Origin: Histomonas meleagridis
Lineage: Eukaryota > Parabasalia > Tritrichomonadida > Dientamoebidae
DNA length: 64,000 nucleotides
Assembly (NCBI GenBank): GCA_020186115.1
Contig: WSYJ01000146.1
Span: 409,054-473,053, forward strand
Direction of reading: 5' to 3'
Position numbers and translations under genes: made by a program. Under the pieces are notes generated by a model. The model was not told the origin of the DNA, did not search any database, and saw only the letters and a list, made by a program, of their open reading frames with translations. Positions 18,751-28,865 of this stretch are shown here, one piece after another; positions within the stretch are counted from its first letter, which is position 1, and each line of letters opens with the position of its first letter.

Positions 18751-20100
18751 TTAGAGTAAAGACATAATTTTTTTAGCCGCCGCCAACAACTTTCCGACTT
18801 CCACATTTTTCTTTAATTTCTCATACATTTGCACGAACTCATTGTAATCTATTGTGCAGACTTCATTTATTTTCGGCGCTATTAAAATTAACATTGAAAT
18901 TATTATACTTTGAAATACTTTAACTCTTTCACTCACAGACAACACAGATATCCACAAACGTAACTTATCTTCAGCCGATTCCAAAATATCTATGAACCAT
19001 TTACGACAATCTTCAATAAAGAAATCTAAAGATTGAATATTTCTCTGTTGAAGTAGTTCCAAGATTTCATGGAATTTAGAATCAATGATCTTTCCTGTTT
19101 CAACAAGCATTGGCTTGATGAATTTTTGACATAAATTTAATTTAATTGATTCAATTTCGGCTTGATCATAAAAATCAGCAAATACATTAAAAACAGATTC
19201 CTCACAATCTTCATCATTACAGTCCTCTCCATGTTGAAGAACATATGCTTTTAAGAGAGGATATAAAAACTCAATTTGTCCATTAAAGTAAAAACCGCCA
19301 TCCCAATTGAATATGGAATACGTTAACAAAATATTAAACGTAATTTTTTGGAATTTCTTCGGATTAGCAAATTTCATGTAACCGAGTCTTTCACTTCGTT
19401 CAAGGATATCTTTCTCGATCTTTTCAATTAGGGTTTCAAGATTTGAATAATGATCAAATTGATCTGGAAAAATGATAAGCTTCCATTGCTTTTTAATTTT
19501 GGAATAAGTTGTTTCGTTATTAGGAACTCCACTGCTTAATGCTTTTTTGAATAAATCAAATACATTCTGGTTTTGAATGTTAGGATCAAATAATTCAGAA
19601 ATTTCTAATGATTTATCATTATCTTCCTTGAAAAAGTTTTCAAACCTTTCTAAAGATATCATCTTTTGAGGATTAAAATCTTTGATTGTTGGTAAAATAG
19701 TTGGTTGAAAATCTGTTTTGCCATATTCAAGTGGTTGAAGAATGTATACATATGGATTTTCATTGGAACAAACAACATGAACTCTTTGCCCTAGAAATTG
19801 CATGAATTTGGATATATCTTTCTTTTCTGTGAAAAAAAACGTGCAATTATTTAATGGATTTGAACTCAAAAATGAGATATAATCTTCATTGTTGGGACTT
19901 AACTCAAATGAAGAAAATTCACTGAGGCTATAATACATTTCTGGTAATAGAGCTGGAGTTCTTCTCTTATCTTTATCTGCTTCTTTGAAGAAAGAAAAGG
20001 TTATATTGTCATTAGCATGTTGCACACGTAGTTGCATTCTTCTTTCTTCTCCATTATCTATAATTTTTACAATAATATTTGGATCCTGCACAGTTGTCAT
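18751..20100 (-). CDS. Divergent TBC-domain protein, probably inactive as a GAP
   Basis: The protein has 449 residues. An N-terminal beta-rich region of about 120 residues recalls the PH-like/Rab-binding part of TBC1D15-type proteins. A TBC domain follows: IEKDILERSERLGYMKF aligns with the arginine-finger region and ITFNILLTYSIFNWDGGFYF with the segment leading to the glutamine finger. The finger itself reads YFNGQ where active members have YxQG, and the IxxDxxR spacing is disturbed by one residue. It is therefore likely a Rab-binding pseudo-GAP (inference). The start at 20100 is the first ATG, preceded by a purine-rich leader with no clear initiator. Confidence 0.75.
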   Translation of the reverse strand: MTTVQDPNIIVKIIDNGEERRMQLRVQHANDNITFSFFKEADKDKRRTPALLPEMYYSLSEFSSFELSPNNEDYISFLSSNPLNNCTFFFTEKKDISKFMQFLGQRVHVVCSNENPYVYILQPLEYGKTDFQPTILPTIKDFNPQKMISLERFENFFKEDNDKSLEISELFDPNIQNQNVFDLFKKALSSGVPNNETTYSKIKKQWKLIIFPDQFDHYSNLETLIEKIEKDILERSERLGYMKFANPKKFQKITFNILLTYSIFNWDGGFYFNGQIEFLYPLLKAYVLQHGEDCNDEDCEESVFNVFADFYDQAEIESIKLNLCQKFIKPMLVETGKIIDSKFHEILELLQQRNIQSLDFFIEDCRKWFIDILESAEDKLRLWISVLSVSERVKVFQSIIISMLILIAPKINEVCTIDYNEFVQMYEKLKKNVEVGKLLAAAKKIMSLL

Positions 20101-20535
20101 CTCTCTTTTTAAGAAAGGGGTACCCTTCGATTAAACGATACAGGCAAACACAGGAATATTCAAACAGAGATAGTTAATATAAAAATAACAGATTTATTAA
20201 AAGTGTATATGTAAACTATTCAAAACAACAAAGTTGATATTCGCTGTGATTTTAAAAATAAAATCTATTTTTTGTGGTTTGAAATGTATGATATCAATGA
20301 AAGAATTTGAAGATCTTATTAAATTCATTGGTTAGGATTTATAACAGATAATAAGTCTATTGAGTTCTAACAAGATGTGAACGCTTTAAATTGAAACTGT
20401 CGAAACAGGTTTTATTCAAATAATTATATGAGTACTCTCATTTCCCAAGTTTGGCGCCAGGAAATATGAAAACGTTCTCTCAACCGTTAATTTTTGATTG
20501 AGAGGCTTTGTTAGGGTCAAAACAGAAGATTTAAA
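20101..20535. promoter_or_regulatory. Divergent promoter region with hairpin near the PWP1 start
   Basis: AACGTTC lies at 20471. Next to it CTCTCAA and TTGAGAG form a 7-bp inverted repeat with a 14-base loop (about 20476-20503), some 35 bases before the PWP1-like ATG. Confidence 0.35.
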
Positions 20536-21747
20536 ATGAACACTGCTCTTGCTTGGATTCCATGTGGTGTTACACCAAAAAATTTAAAAGAATATAACGC
20601 AACAGAAGATGAAATGAATCGTTACATTGCAGTTATCGAAGGAAAATGGCAACAAACACCGGAAATTCAAGCAAGTGTTTCAAACGAAGATGCAGAAATT
20701 ATTGCTCGTTATGATTTTGATAATTATGATAATGATGATGAAACAGTTCCAGCAGAAATTGAACCGAACGATCCATATCAACAAGCACCAATTCAAGAAA
20801 ATGCTCAAGACGAAGATCAAGATGACGATAATATCAATTCAGACGACTTCCTCTTAATAGTTGGAAAGAACTTTCAAGGAGAGCCATCCATTGAAATCCA
20901 ATTATACGATCAAGTTGATTCTTATTACACACATCATGAAATAATGGTTGCTACACCTCCTCTGGCAATTGAGTGGATTGATTTTGACACTAAAACGGGC
21001 GGCACAGGTTCTTTTGCAGCTATTGCTTCAATGTGGCCGCACATAGAAATCATAGATCTTAACGTAAAAGATCCTATTTGCCCACAAGCAGTGATCAGAT
21101 TCCATGAAGATGCAGTTCCCGGGCTGTCATGGAACATTCTTCAGCGCTCATTAATTCTTTCAGCATCAATTGACAAAATGACTGCAGTTTTCTCACTTGA
21201 CCGGATTGAAATGCAAGTTGGCTCTAAGGAGAAGCCTGTTGTTTGTTTTGATGTTGGTTTTCCATGTCATGATGCTGCATGGTCGCCTTCAAATGTCTCT
21301 CAATTTGCCATAGCCAGCAGTTCTGGTCTTCGTGCTTATGATGCACGTCAAGGGCCTGCATTTTGTGTTCTGGATGGGGTAAAAACTGAGTCATTATCAT
21401 GGTCTATTGATGGAACCCAAATCATAACATCTCTTGAATCAGGTCAAGTAACAGCTTTCGACATGAGGAATCTCACAAGCCCTCTCTTTTCTTTCAATGC
21501 ACACAATGGCCAGGCGAGTTCCCTTAGCGTTTGCCGCTCAGCTCCGATTGTCGCAACCGTCGGCGAAGACCGTTTCTGCAGAATATGGAACCTGAGCCAA
21601 CAACAGCCAATTTTATTGGCAGAAAACAACATGGGCTTAGGCGAATTGTTCACATGCAGATTCTGCCCTGATAGGCCAACATTACTTGCAATCGGAGGAG
21701 AAACTGGAACTGAATTGTGGGACATTGGAAATCTTTTAGAACAATGA
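20536..21747 (+). CDS. PWP1-type WD40 protein (ribosome biogenesis)
   Basis: PWP1 is a nucleolar WD40 protein needed for rDNA chromatin and pre-rRNA maturation. The N-terminus (TALAWIPCGVTPKNL) matches the conserved PWP1 opening with its W-I-x-x-G-V pattern. A strongly acidic Asp/Glu linker follows at residues about 55-115, then a seven-bladed WD40 propeller with segments such as AAWSPSNVSQFAIASSSG and VATVGEDRFCRIWNLS. At 403 residues it is somewhat shorter than the human protein. The first ATG is used. No damage is visible. Confidence 0.85.
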   Translation: MNTALAWIPCGVTPKNLKEYNATEDEMNRYIAVIEGKWQQTPEIQASVSNEDAEIIARYDFDNYDNDDETVPAEIEPNDPYQQAPIQENAQDEDQDDDNINSDDFLLIVGKNFQGEPSIEIQLYDQVDSYYTHHEIMVATPPLAIEWIDFDTKTGGTGSFAAIASMWPHIEIIDLNVKDPICPQAVIRFHEDAVPGLSWNILQRSLILSASIDKMTAVFSLDRIEMQVGSKEKPVVCFDVGFPCHDAAWSPSNVSQFAIASSSGLRAYDARQGPAFCVLDGVKTESLSWSIDGTQIITSLESGQVTAFDMRNLTSPLFSFNAHNGQASSLSVCRSAPIVATVGEDRFCRIWNLSQQQPILLAENNMGLGELFTCRFCPDRPTLLAIGGETGTELWDIGNLLEQ

Positions 21748-22030
21748 TAAAATAATATATATCTTTGGAAAATGTTTTGATTGTTTAATAGAATAACTTA
21801 CTTGCAAATCTTTTTTAATTAAATAAAATTTATTCATGAATAAATTCTTCAAAAAGTGAGGAATTTCTGAGAATAAACCATTTAAATTGAAAAGATGATT
21901 GTGAATAAGTATATATATATACTTATTGAAAACGTTCAGATTTTATATAAACTATTTAAATAAAATCTGATGCTTAAAACCGTCGCTGAGATTTAATTTT
22001 CAATATAAATATTTATGACACGTGTTTTAA

Positions 22031-23746
22031 ATGAAAGTAGATTACAAGTGTCATCGAGTACTAATTGAATACAAAAACGCCATCAACCATATTGCGAAAA
22101 TGCAACATCAGCAATCACATATGTACAATAACTATAATCAATCTTCAGCCTACGCAAACTTAAATCAGCCTCCAACGTTTGTTAATCCAAATCAAACTCC
22201 AATGTTTGTCAATCCAAATCAAACTCCAATGTTTGTCAATCCAAATCAAACTCCAACGTTTGTTAATCCAAACCAGCCTCCAAATTTTATATATCCCAAT
22301 CAACCTATAGCCTCATTCGATCAAAACCCAAATCAATCAGCTGCCCCATATCAACCACCGATGTTTCTCAATCAAAATCAAACCACAGTACCATACGAAT
22401 ATCCTTCCGGTTACAATCCAAATTTGAAGAATAAATCATTATCAAAATCCACATCAATTTATGTTGGTGATATCCCAGTTGATAAAAACGGAAACTCATT
22501 AGTTACAGAACCTATGCTTGTTCAACTCTTTAGTCCGATTGGCAACATTGTTGAAGATGGAATTAAGATTGAAGTTAATAACAATAATCCTAAACACCGA
22601 TATGCATACGCATTTGTAACCTTTGAAACGCCCGAAATGGCTGATCAAGCCGTCAAAGATTTTAATTATTCCACTATTGACGGATACACATTACGTATAA
22701 CACGTGACGATGGTGCTGTTATTAAAGCGATCAAGAGTGGAAAAGGGAACGTTGTCTTCAAAAATCTTGATGAATCCATTAATCCTCATTTATTAGATCA
22801 ACTCATTACAAGCGAACTTCACTGCGAAATTATTTCATGTAAAATCTTTAACAAAAGCACACCTGATGGGAAAAAATCCTCAGGTTCTTATGCGTACGTC
22901 CAATTTTTAAATCCTCAAGATGCTGATCGAGCAATTTCGCTATTTAACGGAGCAGTACTCAATGGCAAGAAAATCACAGTCGAGAGTTTCATAAGCAAAC
23001 GAACGAACCCAATTAACAATCAAACGTTTACCAATTTATACATTAAAAATCTACCCCCATCAATCAAAACAAATAATGACTTGAAACGATTATTCTCGAG
23101 ATATGGCAAAATTGTCAGTGTCTTACTCACAAAGAACGGAGTTGCTTATTGTAATTTTGCCGATCACAAAAGTGCCGTGGCAGCAATTAACGGTCTCCAC
23201 CAACAAATTATTGATGGAAATGAATTATATGTACAACGTCATTTACCTCGTGATGAAAGACAAAAAGCTATTAAACTCGAACATTGTCAAAAACAAAAAT
23301 TAAAACATAATGAAACTAAAGGAAGAAATTTAATTGTAAGAGAAATTAACGAAGACATTACAAAGCCATTACTTGTATCAATATTTTCTGAATATGGCGA
23401 AGTTGAAAGTGCGTCTTTACAAACAAATCCTTCTGTACAAGGATTCATTTGCTATAAAACCGTCGAAGACGCTCAAAATTGTATCAAAAAGTCGGCACTG
23501 TTAACTTTGGATGGAAAACAAGTATATGTCGCAACGAAGCTTACGAAAGAAGAAAGAATTATCCAATCGAAAAAAAATACAAATGATGATGCAAAAATAA
23601 CATTGCTAAACAAAATTAGGGAATTAACTTTCGAAATGAAATGGGAAGAAATTAATAAAAGAATCAATAAAATGTCAAATGAACAAATTAATGCACTAAT
23701 TGATGACAATGAATTACTGAATAACTTTTTGGAACAAATTATGTAA
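22031..23746 (+). CDS. Four-RRM poly(A)-binding-protein-like protein
   Basis: Order: a Gln/Asn/Pro-rich N-terminus with PTFVNPNQ-type repeats (residues about 45-130), then four RRMs beginning near residues 141 (SIYVGDIP), 240 (NVVFKNLD), 336 (NLYIKNLP) and 434 (NLIVREIN). A short helical tail with IDDNELLNNFLEQI resembles the end of the MLLE domain. Four tandem RRMs plus an MLLE-like tail is the cytoplasmic PABP architecture. Here, however, the low-complexity linker precedes the RRMs instead of following them, and several RNP motifs are weak. A second ATG at 22100 is an equally plausible start. Likely role: binding poly(A) or other RNA in translation or mRNA stability. Confidence 0.85.
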   Translation: MKVDYKCHRVLIEYKNAINHIAKMQHQQSHMYNNYNQSSAYANLNQPPTFVNPNQTPMFVNPNQTPMFVNPNQTPTFVNPNQPPNFIYPNQPIASFDQNPNQSAAPYQPPMFLNQNQTTVPYEYPSGYNPNLKNKSLSKSTSIYVGDIPVDKNGNSLVTEPMLVQLFSPIGNIVEDGIKIEVNNNNPKHRYAYAFVTFETPEMADQAVKDFNYSTIDGYTLRITRDDGAVIKAIKSGKGNVVFKNLDESINPHLLDQLITSELHCEIISCKIFNKSTPDGKKSSGSYAYVQFLNPQDADRAISLFNGAVLNGKKITVESFISKRTNPINNQTFTNLYIKNLPPSIKTNNDLKRLFSRYGKIVSVLLTKNGVAYCNFADHKSAVAAINGLHQQIIDGNELYVQRHLPRDERQKAIKLEHCQKQKLKHNETKGRNLIVREINEDITKPLLVSIFSEYGEVESASLQTNPSVQGFICYKTVEDAQNCIKKSALLTLDGKQVYVATKLTKEERIIQSKKNTNDDAKITLLNKIRELTFEMKWEEINKRINKMSNEQINALIDDNELLNNFLEQIM

Positions 23747-24371
23747 AGTACAAAATGTGTAATCTCTATCCGACAATACACATTATCTAAATATAAACAA
23801 AACCGATGTATCGGTATATATAAATACACGGAAACTCAACACTTGAATAAAAATATTTTTAACTAAAATTTTATATTTATATAATATATATTTATGCACG
23901 TAAGTATAAAAATGCGGATTTGGATCTTTATTAGACATAAAGTTAACAACAAAAATAAGTGGCACTCATAAAAAATGAAAATATTTGAAGAATCGTTTTT
24001 TGCTACAGACAAACCTTGTCAATTTTTGTACCAAAAAAATAATTTAGATGTCATTTTGCTGTAATTAAATTTGTTAGATAAATAATAGATGGAGCAAAAC
24101 ATCAGATTTTGATGAAAAAATTATTGATTTTTAGTATTTCTTCACATTTTTTGAGTTTCAGATTCTGGTGAATTACCCTTAATTAAAAATTTTATATATA
24201 TCATATGCTGAATAAGAAAAAGAATCAAAGATTTATGAATAATAAATGAAACATTATAATATATTTAAATTACCATATATGTTGAAAGAATAACAGCAAA
24301 ATAATATTGGATGGGAAAAAAGAATGTACATTTTAACATAAGGATATTTTTAATAAACTGGATGCAGATTT
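23747..24371. other. Intergenic, no gene seen
   Basis: Very AT-rich spacer between the PABP-like gene and the mariner relic. Confidence 0.4.
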
Positions 24372-25235
24372 CCAACGATAGAATCAAATGAATGAAAAAT
24401 CATCGGATTTTCATTCAAAAACTGAAGTAGCCATTCAAAATAGTTTCCTATTATCATTGATCATTTAGGGTACAAAAAATATCATTTGCTGTGGGTCCCA
24501 CACATGTTGACAAGTGATATGAAAAAGAAAAGGGTATCATATTCCAAACAAATGTTAGAGGCACTTCTAAAATTCTAAAATAAAGGATATCACCACATAA
24601 TAACAGATGATGAATCTTAGTCTTATTTAAGGTACTTTCATAAATTTATTTATGCCCATTCCCGAGAAAAAGTTGAAAATATTCCGAAACGGTTAATTTC
24701 GGAACCAAAATTCATGTTTACAATATTTTAAAATCCATGGAATTTCTTTATTATTAATGTTTTACCCCCCAGTCAAAAATTTAATTTAGAATATTTCATT
24801 AATCAAATATTAAAACCACGTGAAAAAAAATTATATCCAAATGGGAGAAAAAAGCATTCAAAAAAATATTGGATACATTTCGATAATACAAAACTGCACA
24901 CATCAATGAAAACAAAAAAATTTATTTTTAACTCAGAATTGAGTCAGCTCACTCACCCACTCTATTCACCAGATATTGCTCCCAGTGACTTCTATTTATT
25001 CGGTAAATTAAAAACAAAGTTGGAGTTAAGCATTTTTGAAAATGAAAGCCAATTATTTGAATACATAACCGAATATGTCGGGAATTTTGAACATGATGAA
25101 TTAATGGCTGTGTTTGATTAATGGATTAATCATCTTCAAGAAGTGATAAGCACAGGGGGTGATTACATATCTAAATAAAAAAAATAATTTTTAACTATTT
25201 TATTGAGTTTCCGGGGTTTTATTATATACCCCTAT
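24372..25235 (+). pseudogene. Dead Tc1/mariner transposase (mariner element relic)
   Basis: From about 24585 to 25178 one frame encodes the catalytic half of a mariner transposase. It shows TDDES (first Asp), YWIHFDN (second Asp) and LYSPDIAPSDFYLF (third Asp, D34D signature), then HDELMAVFD and STGGDYIS near the end. The frame is broken by TAG at 24618, TAA at 24729 and TAA at 25119. The TAG falls on the invariant Trp of the DESW motif, so it arose by a G-to-A change. The N-terminal DNA-binding half is reduced to frame-broken remnants. The downstream sequence near 25205-25240 (a GGGGTTTTATTATATACCCC-type stretch) may be the terminal repeat. Confidence 0.9.
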
Positions 25236-25503
25236 ACAAAATATTTTTTTCAATAAGAATTTTCCTTTTCATGGGAATTAATGATAATCTAACGATTTAA
25301 TGATTCAAATGCATCATAGAAATTTTTTGCTACTAAAAAGATTTCGATTTCCATTATAAGAATAGTGTTTTAAACAATGCTAATTGTTGGCTTTTAATGC
25401 GATTTTAAAATCATATTAAAATTAATTAATTTTTTCTTAAAAATTGTGTGTAAATTCTTTAATCAACTATGCCTTAAGTGCTTAACCAAGGTACAATGTT
25501 TAC

Positions 25504-25776
25504 TTACCCACACTTCCAAAGTTGAACTGCAACTTGACCAATGTAAAAGTATATGAAATGTTTTGTTTCGTGTGTAACAAATGATCCAAATGAACGTCCT
25601 ACTACACAGTGCCATGTAGGGTTGTACTTTTTATCGAATTCCTTTTTGATATATGCTGCAATGTCTTTTTCAATGTTGAAACGATCTAAAGCTTGCGTTG
25701 CAACATCAATTGCGTCTGCTTGCATTTCGTCAGACATATCAACGTTTTTTACAACAGCACGACGATCTTGAGCCAT
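25504..25776 (-). CDS. Dynein light chain LC8
   Basis: LC8 is a homodimeric hub that binds the dynein intermediate chain and many short linear motifs. The 90-residue protein matches LC8 over its full length: [20 protein letters not shown] and [19 protein letters not shown] are family hallmarks. Only the C-terminus is altered (WKCG for the usual FKSG-like end). The start is supported by an initiator 12 bases upstream. In a flagellate it would serve both cytoplasmic and axonemal dyneins. Confidence 0.97.
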   Translation of the reverse strand: MAQDRRAVVKNVDMSDEMQADAIDVATQALDRFNIEKDIAAYIKKEFDKKYNPTWHCVVGRSFGSFVTHETKHFIYFYIGQVAVQLWKCG

Positions 25777-26167
25777 CCCAAAAACAAATGACCATTAAAA
25801 CGTTTAATATTTCCATTTTTTCAGATCGAAAACGATTTTTTGTTCCCAAAGTGCAATATGATCGTATTCCTCTCAATATGACGGTTTTGAATTGGCAAAA
25901 TTGGTCTTTTGTTGTCAATTCCTCTAAAAAAATCGATATTTTGCTCTTTTACTTTAAGTAAATATCATTATATATGTTTGGTTACCTTTACTTTTGGATA
26001 AAACGTATGATTTATTTAGTAAAGAAAAATTCAGAAATTAATACACAAAAATTCCTTTATTTAATATTTTAACATGTTTTTAAATACAAAAATCTGAAGG
26101 AAATTCCATTTCTATGTGTTTTTCCAAATTCTGACGATCGTTTTCTGAATTGATTAATTTTGAAGAT
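25777..26167. other. Intergenic, no gene seen
   Basis: Spacer between LC8 and the 3' end of the kinase gene; apart from the LC8 initiator I see nothing in it. Confidence 0.4.
25787..25791 (-). promoter_or_regulatory. Initiator (Inr) for LC8
   Basis: TCATT on the minus strand matches the trichomonad Inr; the A is about 13 bases before the ATG, a typical trichomonad 5' UTR length. Confidence 0.55.
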
Positions 26168-27445
26168 TCAATTTAACACCTGTAGACCTTCATTCCAAGT
26201 GTTCTGGAATGAGAATCCTGGAACATTTACGTTTGCAGAAAACATTGTATCATCAAATGATTCACAAAAACACGAATCATCTGTTTCGCATACCTTTTTT
26301 GGATCAAAGGCTGGAATGTATGAAGGCTGATATTCTTTTCTCAGCACTTTATCGAAGTCCATTCCCTCGAAGAAAGGGTGCGACTTCACTTCAGCAAAAC
26401 CGTAACGGTTATTGGGATCTTTTGCCAAAAGACCGTTTATAAGATTTGCCGCCGACGGTTGGCAGTTTGGAATTAACGGTTTCTGCTGCGTTATTTTTTT
26501 GTACATTCTCTGTGGATTTGGGCTGTAAAAAGGTGTTCGAAGGAATAACAACTCGAAAAGTAAGATCCCTAAGCACCACCAATCAACACTAAATGAATAA
26601 GGTTTCCCTTCAATAATTTCAGGTGCAAGATATTCAGATGTTCCACAAAATGTAGTAGTTGAGTCTGAGCTTTCACATAGCTTCTTTGCAAGTCCGAAAT
26701 CAGTTAGCTTTATGTGACCATCTGCTCCAAGAAGAATATTTTCGGGTTTAAGGTCTCGATAAATTACGTTCAGTGAGTGTAAATAATCAAGTGCAAGGGA
26801 TATCTCTGCGATGTAAATACGGATATCTTCAATTCGAGGGATTTGCTTCGATGCAAGAATATCGGATAGTTCACCACCTGGCGCGTATTCTAGGCAAAAA
26901 TAAAGCTTTTGAGAGTTTTGAAATGCTGAAAAAATAGTTATGATAAAAGGATGTGAAGATTCAGAAAGAATATTTCGTTCTGTCATAACATAATCAATCT
27001 TGTTTTCATCTGAAGCTATTTTGTTTTTAAGAATCCTTTTGATTGCGTAAAGTCCGTTATTATCAAGACGCTTAGAAAGTGTTACTTTTCCATATCTGCC
27101 AATGCCAATTACAGAAAGTGTTTTAAATGAATTTATAGAAAGAGGTAAAGATGGCGATTGAACGCTACGAAGACCCATAACCCATGAAAATGCAATTGAT
27201 TCGTTATCGCTTTGAAACTGAAAATATTGTTGATTTGGAACATCAATTGAAAACGATGTTGGATCATTGCCTTCGTACTCAATTTTAGTCTCTGAGTCAA
27301 TGATTATTTGGAAAATCATATTGACAAAATCAGGATTATCATAAATTCGAAAATCATTTCCGATTAGAGAACAATAAGTTTGTAAAGGAACCCCACCATC
27401 AACTTTACATTCTAATTCGCCATGAATTTGTGGCTCAATTCCCAT
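26168..27445 (-). CDS. PH-domain AGC protein kinase (AKT/PKA-like)
   Basis: The N-terminal ~100 residues look like a PH domain ending in the Trp-containing helix (SIAFSWVMGLRSVQ). The kinase domain follows: GIGRYGKVTLSKR (glycine loop), AIKRILKNK (VAIK lysine), YRDLKPENILL (catalytic loop), DFGLAK, TFCGTSEYLAPE (activation loop with phosphorylatable Thr) and DWWCLG. The C-terminal tail carries PGFSFQNTW, resembling the AGC hydrophobic motif, though the site is not canonical. The open frame runs to 27466, but that codon is TTG. ATG 27445 is preceded at 12 bases by a perfect initiator, so I choose it (425 residues). It would act downstream of phosphoinositides at membranes. Confidence 0.93.
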   Translation of the reverse strand: MGIEPQIHGELECKVDGGVPLQTYCSLIGNDFRIYDNPDFVNMIFQIIIDSETKIEYEGNDPTSFSIDVPNQQYFQFQSDNESIAFSWVMGLRSVQSPSLPLSINSFKTLSVIGIGRYGKVTLSKRLDNNGLYAIKRILKNKIASDENKIDYVMTERNILSESSHPFIITIFSAFQNSQKLYFCLEYAPGGELSDILASKQIPRIEDIRIYIAEISLALDYLHSLNVIYRDLKPENILLGADGHIKLTDFGLAKKLCESSDSTTTFCGTSEYLAPEIIEGKPYSFSVDWWCLGILLFELLFLRTPFYSPNPQRMYKKITQQKPLIPNCQPSAANLINGLLAKDPNNRYGFAEVKSHPFFEGMDFDKVLRKEYQPSYIPAFDPKKVCETDDSCFCESFDDTMFSANVNVPGFSFQNTWNEGLQVLN

Positions 27446-27451
27446 AGTCTC

Positions 27452-27457
27452 TAGTGA
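27452..27457 (-). promoter_or_regulatory. Initiator (Inr) for the AGC kinase
   Basis: TCACTA on the minus strand is a perfect Inr match close to ATG 27445, and it decides the start codon. Confidence 0.6.
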
Positions 27458-27466
27458 ACTGGTCAA

Positions 27467-28131
27467 AGTTCTATTTAAAATCTATTTTGGCATAATATTA
27501 ACTTTTGAAAACTTTCTGGCAAAGGATAACAGAAATTTTGAATTAATCGACCAATCTTTTTCAAAAAAGAGACTGAATTCAGAATGGACCACCCCTGTTG
27601 AGGTTGATAAAATCTTTCGGTCTCAAACTTTCTAAGGGAACCGCTCACACCAAACGAAAGGAAAAAAAATCTTTTTCCCAAAGTTCAGAAGATTAATAAA
27701 AGAGCATTTTTATGATATACTTATCGTTAATTATTCGAGAATCGAACTGCATGGTTTTTTATGTATATTTTGGAATTGCTGAAATTTCATCATTTTGATA
27801 TCATAAATATTAACATAAATTTTTAACACAAATAGAAGTAGTTTTTGTAGTGTTTTTGAAATTGGTTAATAACTAATGGTTGTAAATATTAAAAAAAAAA
27901 ACTACAAAAATTAATCAACTTAGAAAAGATAATCCCCTTATGCATTTAAAAGTATGACACAAGGTAAGGATTTGAAAATCTATTTTTTAGATGAAATGAT
28001 TCCAAGATTCGAAGAACTATATTCATGTCGGATTTTACTGTGTTGATTTTTTTTTGAACGAATAAAAAAGTTAATTGGTTTTGAAAAATTGGTGACTTTT
28101 TGTGTGCAAAAATTGAATTGAGGGTTTTCGC
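27467..28131. other. Divergent intergenic region, no gene seen
   Basis: It contains only AT-rich spacer with short homopolymer runs. Confidence 0.4.
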
Positions 28132-28136
28132 TCATT
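28132..28136 (+). promoter_or_regulatory. Initiator (Inr) for the small charged protein
   Basis: TCATT lies 15 bases before ATG 28149, which supports this short frame as a real gene. Confidence 0.5.
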
Positions 28137-28148
28137 GCCCGCGAAGCG

Positions 28149-28454
28149 ATGTGCAAAGAAGTTGACGACTTCACTCAAGATACAGAAAGGCAAGAACCAG
28201 AAAAACCTGAACCACCAGTTTCTGGATTACCTCCTCCTCCTAAAACAAAGAAACCGAAAACTACAAAAAAGAAAATAGTTAAGAAGAAGGTCAAGAAAAA
28301 TCATAAAAAAGAAGAAAGTGAAGAAGAGATTGAACCAGAAGCAATTGGAGCTGATTCAACACTTCTTATATTCCCACCAGAAGAAGAAAGATATCATATT
28401 CATCGAGAAAGCTCATCAGAAACAGAAAATGTTGATACAGATTTAGACATGTAG
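28149..28454 (+). CDS. Small charged low-complexity protein
   Basis: The 101-residue protein is unrecognised. It has a Pro-rich segment (SGLPPPPKTKKP), a lysine-rich core (KKKIVKKKVKKNHKK), then an acidic tail with a short hydrophobic patch (STLLIFPPEEE). The lysine core would serve as a nuclear or nucleolar signal, or bind nucleic acid. The nearby initiator and undamaged frame make it a probable gene. No function is claimed. Confidence 0.6.
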   Translation: MCKEVDDFTQDTERQEPEKPEPPVSGLPPPPKTKKPKTTKKKIVKKKVKKNHKKEESEEEIEPEAIGADSTLLIFPPEEERYHIHRESSSETENVDTDLDM

Positions 28455-28865
28455 TCTAGCAAACATTGCGATTACAAATAATTTGTGAGCTTAAACCATT
28501 AAGATTAAATCTTATATTATTCCAAAAGATTTTTTGAAATAGTATATCTTATTTTCAGTGCATAAATTTCTAAGTCATGTGGTAATCAATATTTGCCAGA
28601 AATTAGCTAAGAATTGTAATTGAAATAAGTTAACATAAAATATATTTTTTAAACAATTGTCAAAAATATTTTGTATGTGTACGTAAAGCATAACAGTGTG
28701 ATGTATTTCATATTGATATTTTCATTAAATTTTAAAAATTGGACACAATACGCCAAAGAAGTTTCAGATAAAATTTCATTGAAAAAGTTCGATCGCCACT
28801 TTTCCTCGAACTGGATGATGAAATCTTTATGCAAGGAATTTAGTATCTTCAAAACATCTTTCATA
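28455..28865. other. Intergenic and probable leader of the next gene
   Basis: The frame of the next gene is open from 28671, but that part lacks the character of coding sequence; I see no other feature. Confidence 0.35.

Noticed and set aside
25495-25510. GTAAGT splice-donor-like sequence at the LC8 stop codon
   Set aside because: LC8 proteins normally end at this Gly, so the TAA is the true stop and no downstream exon is needed.
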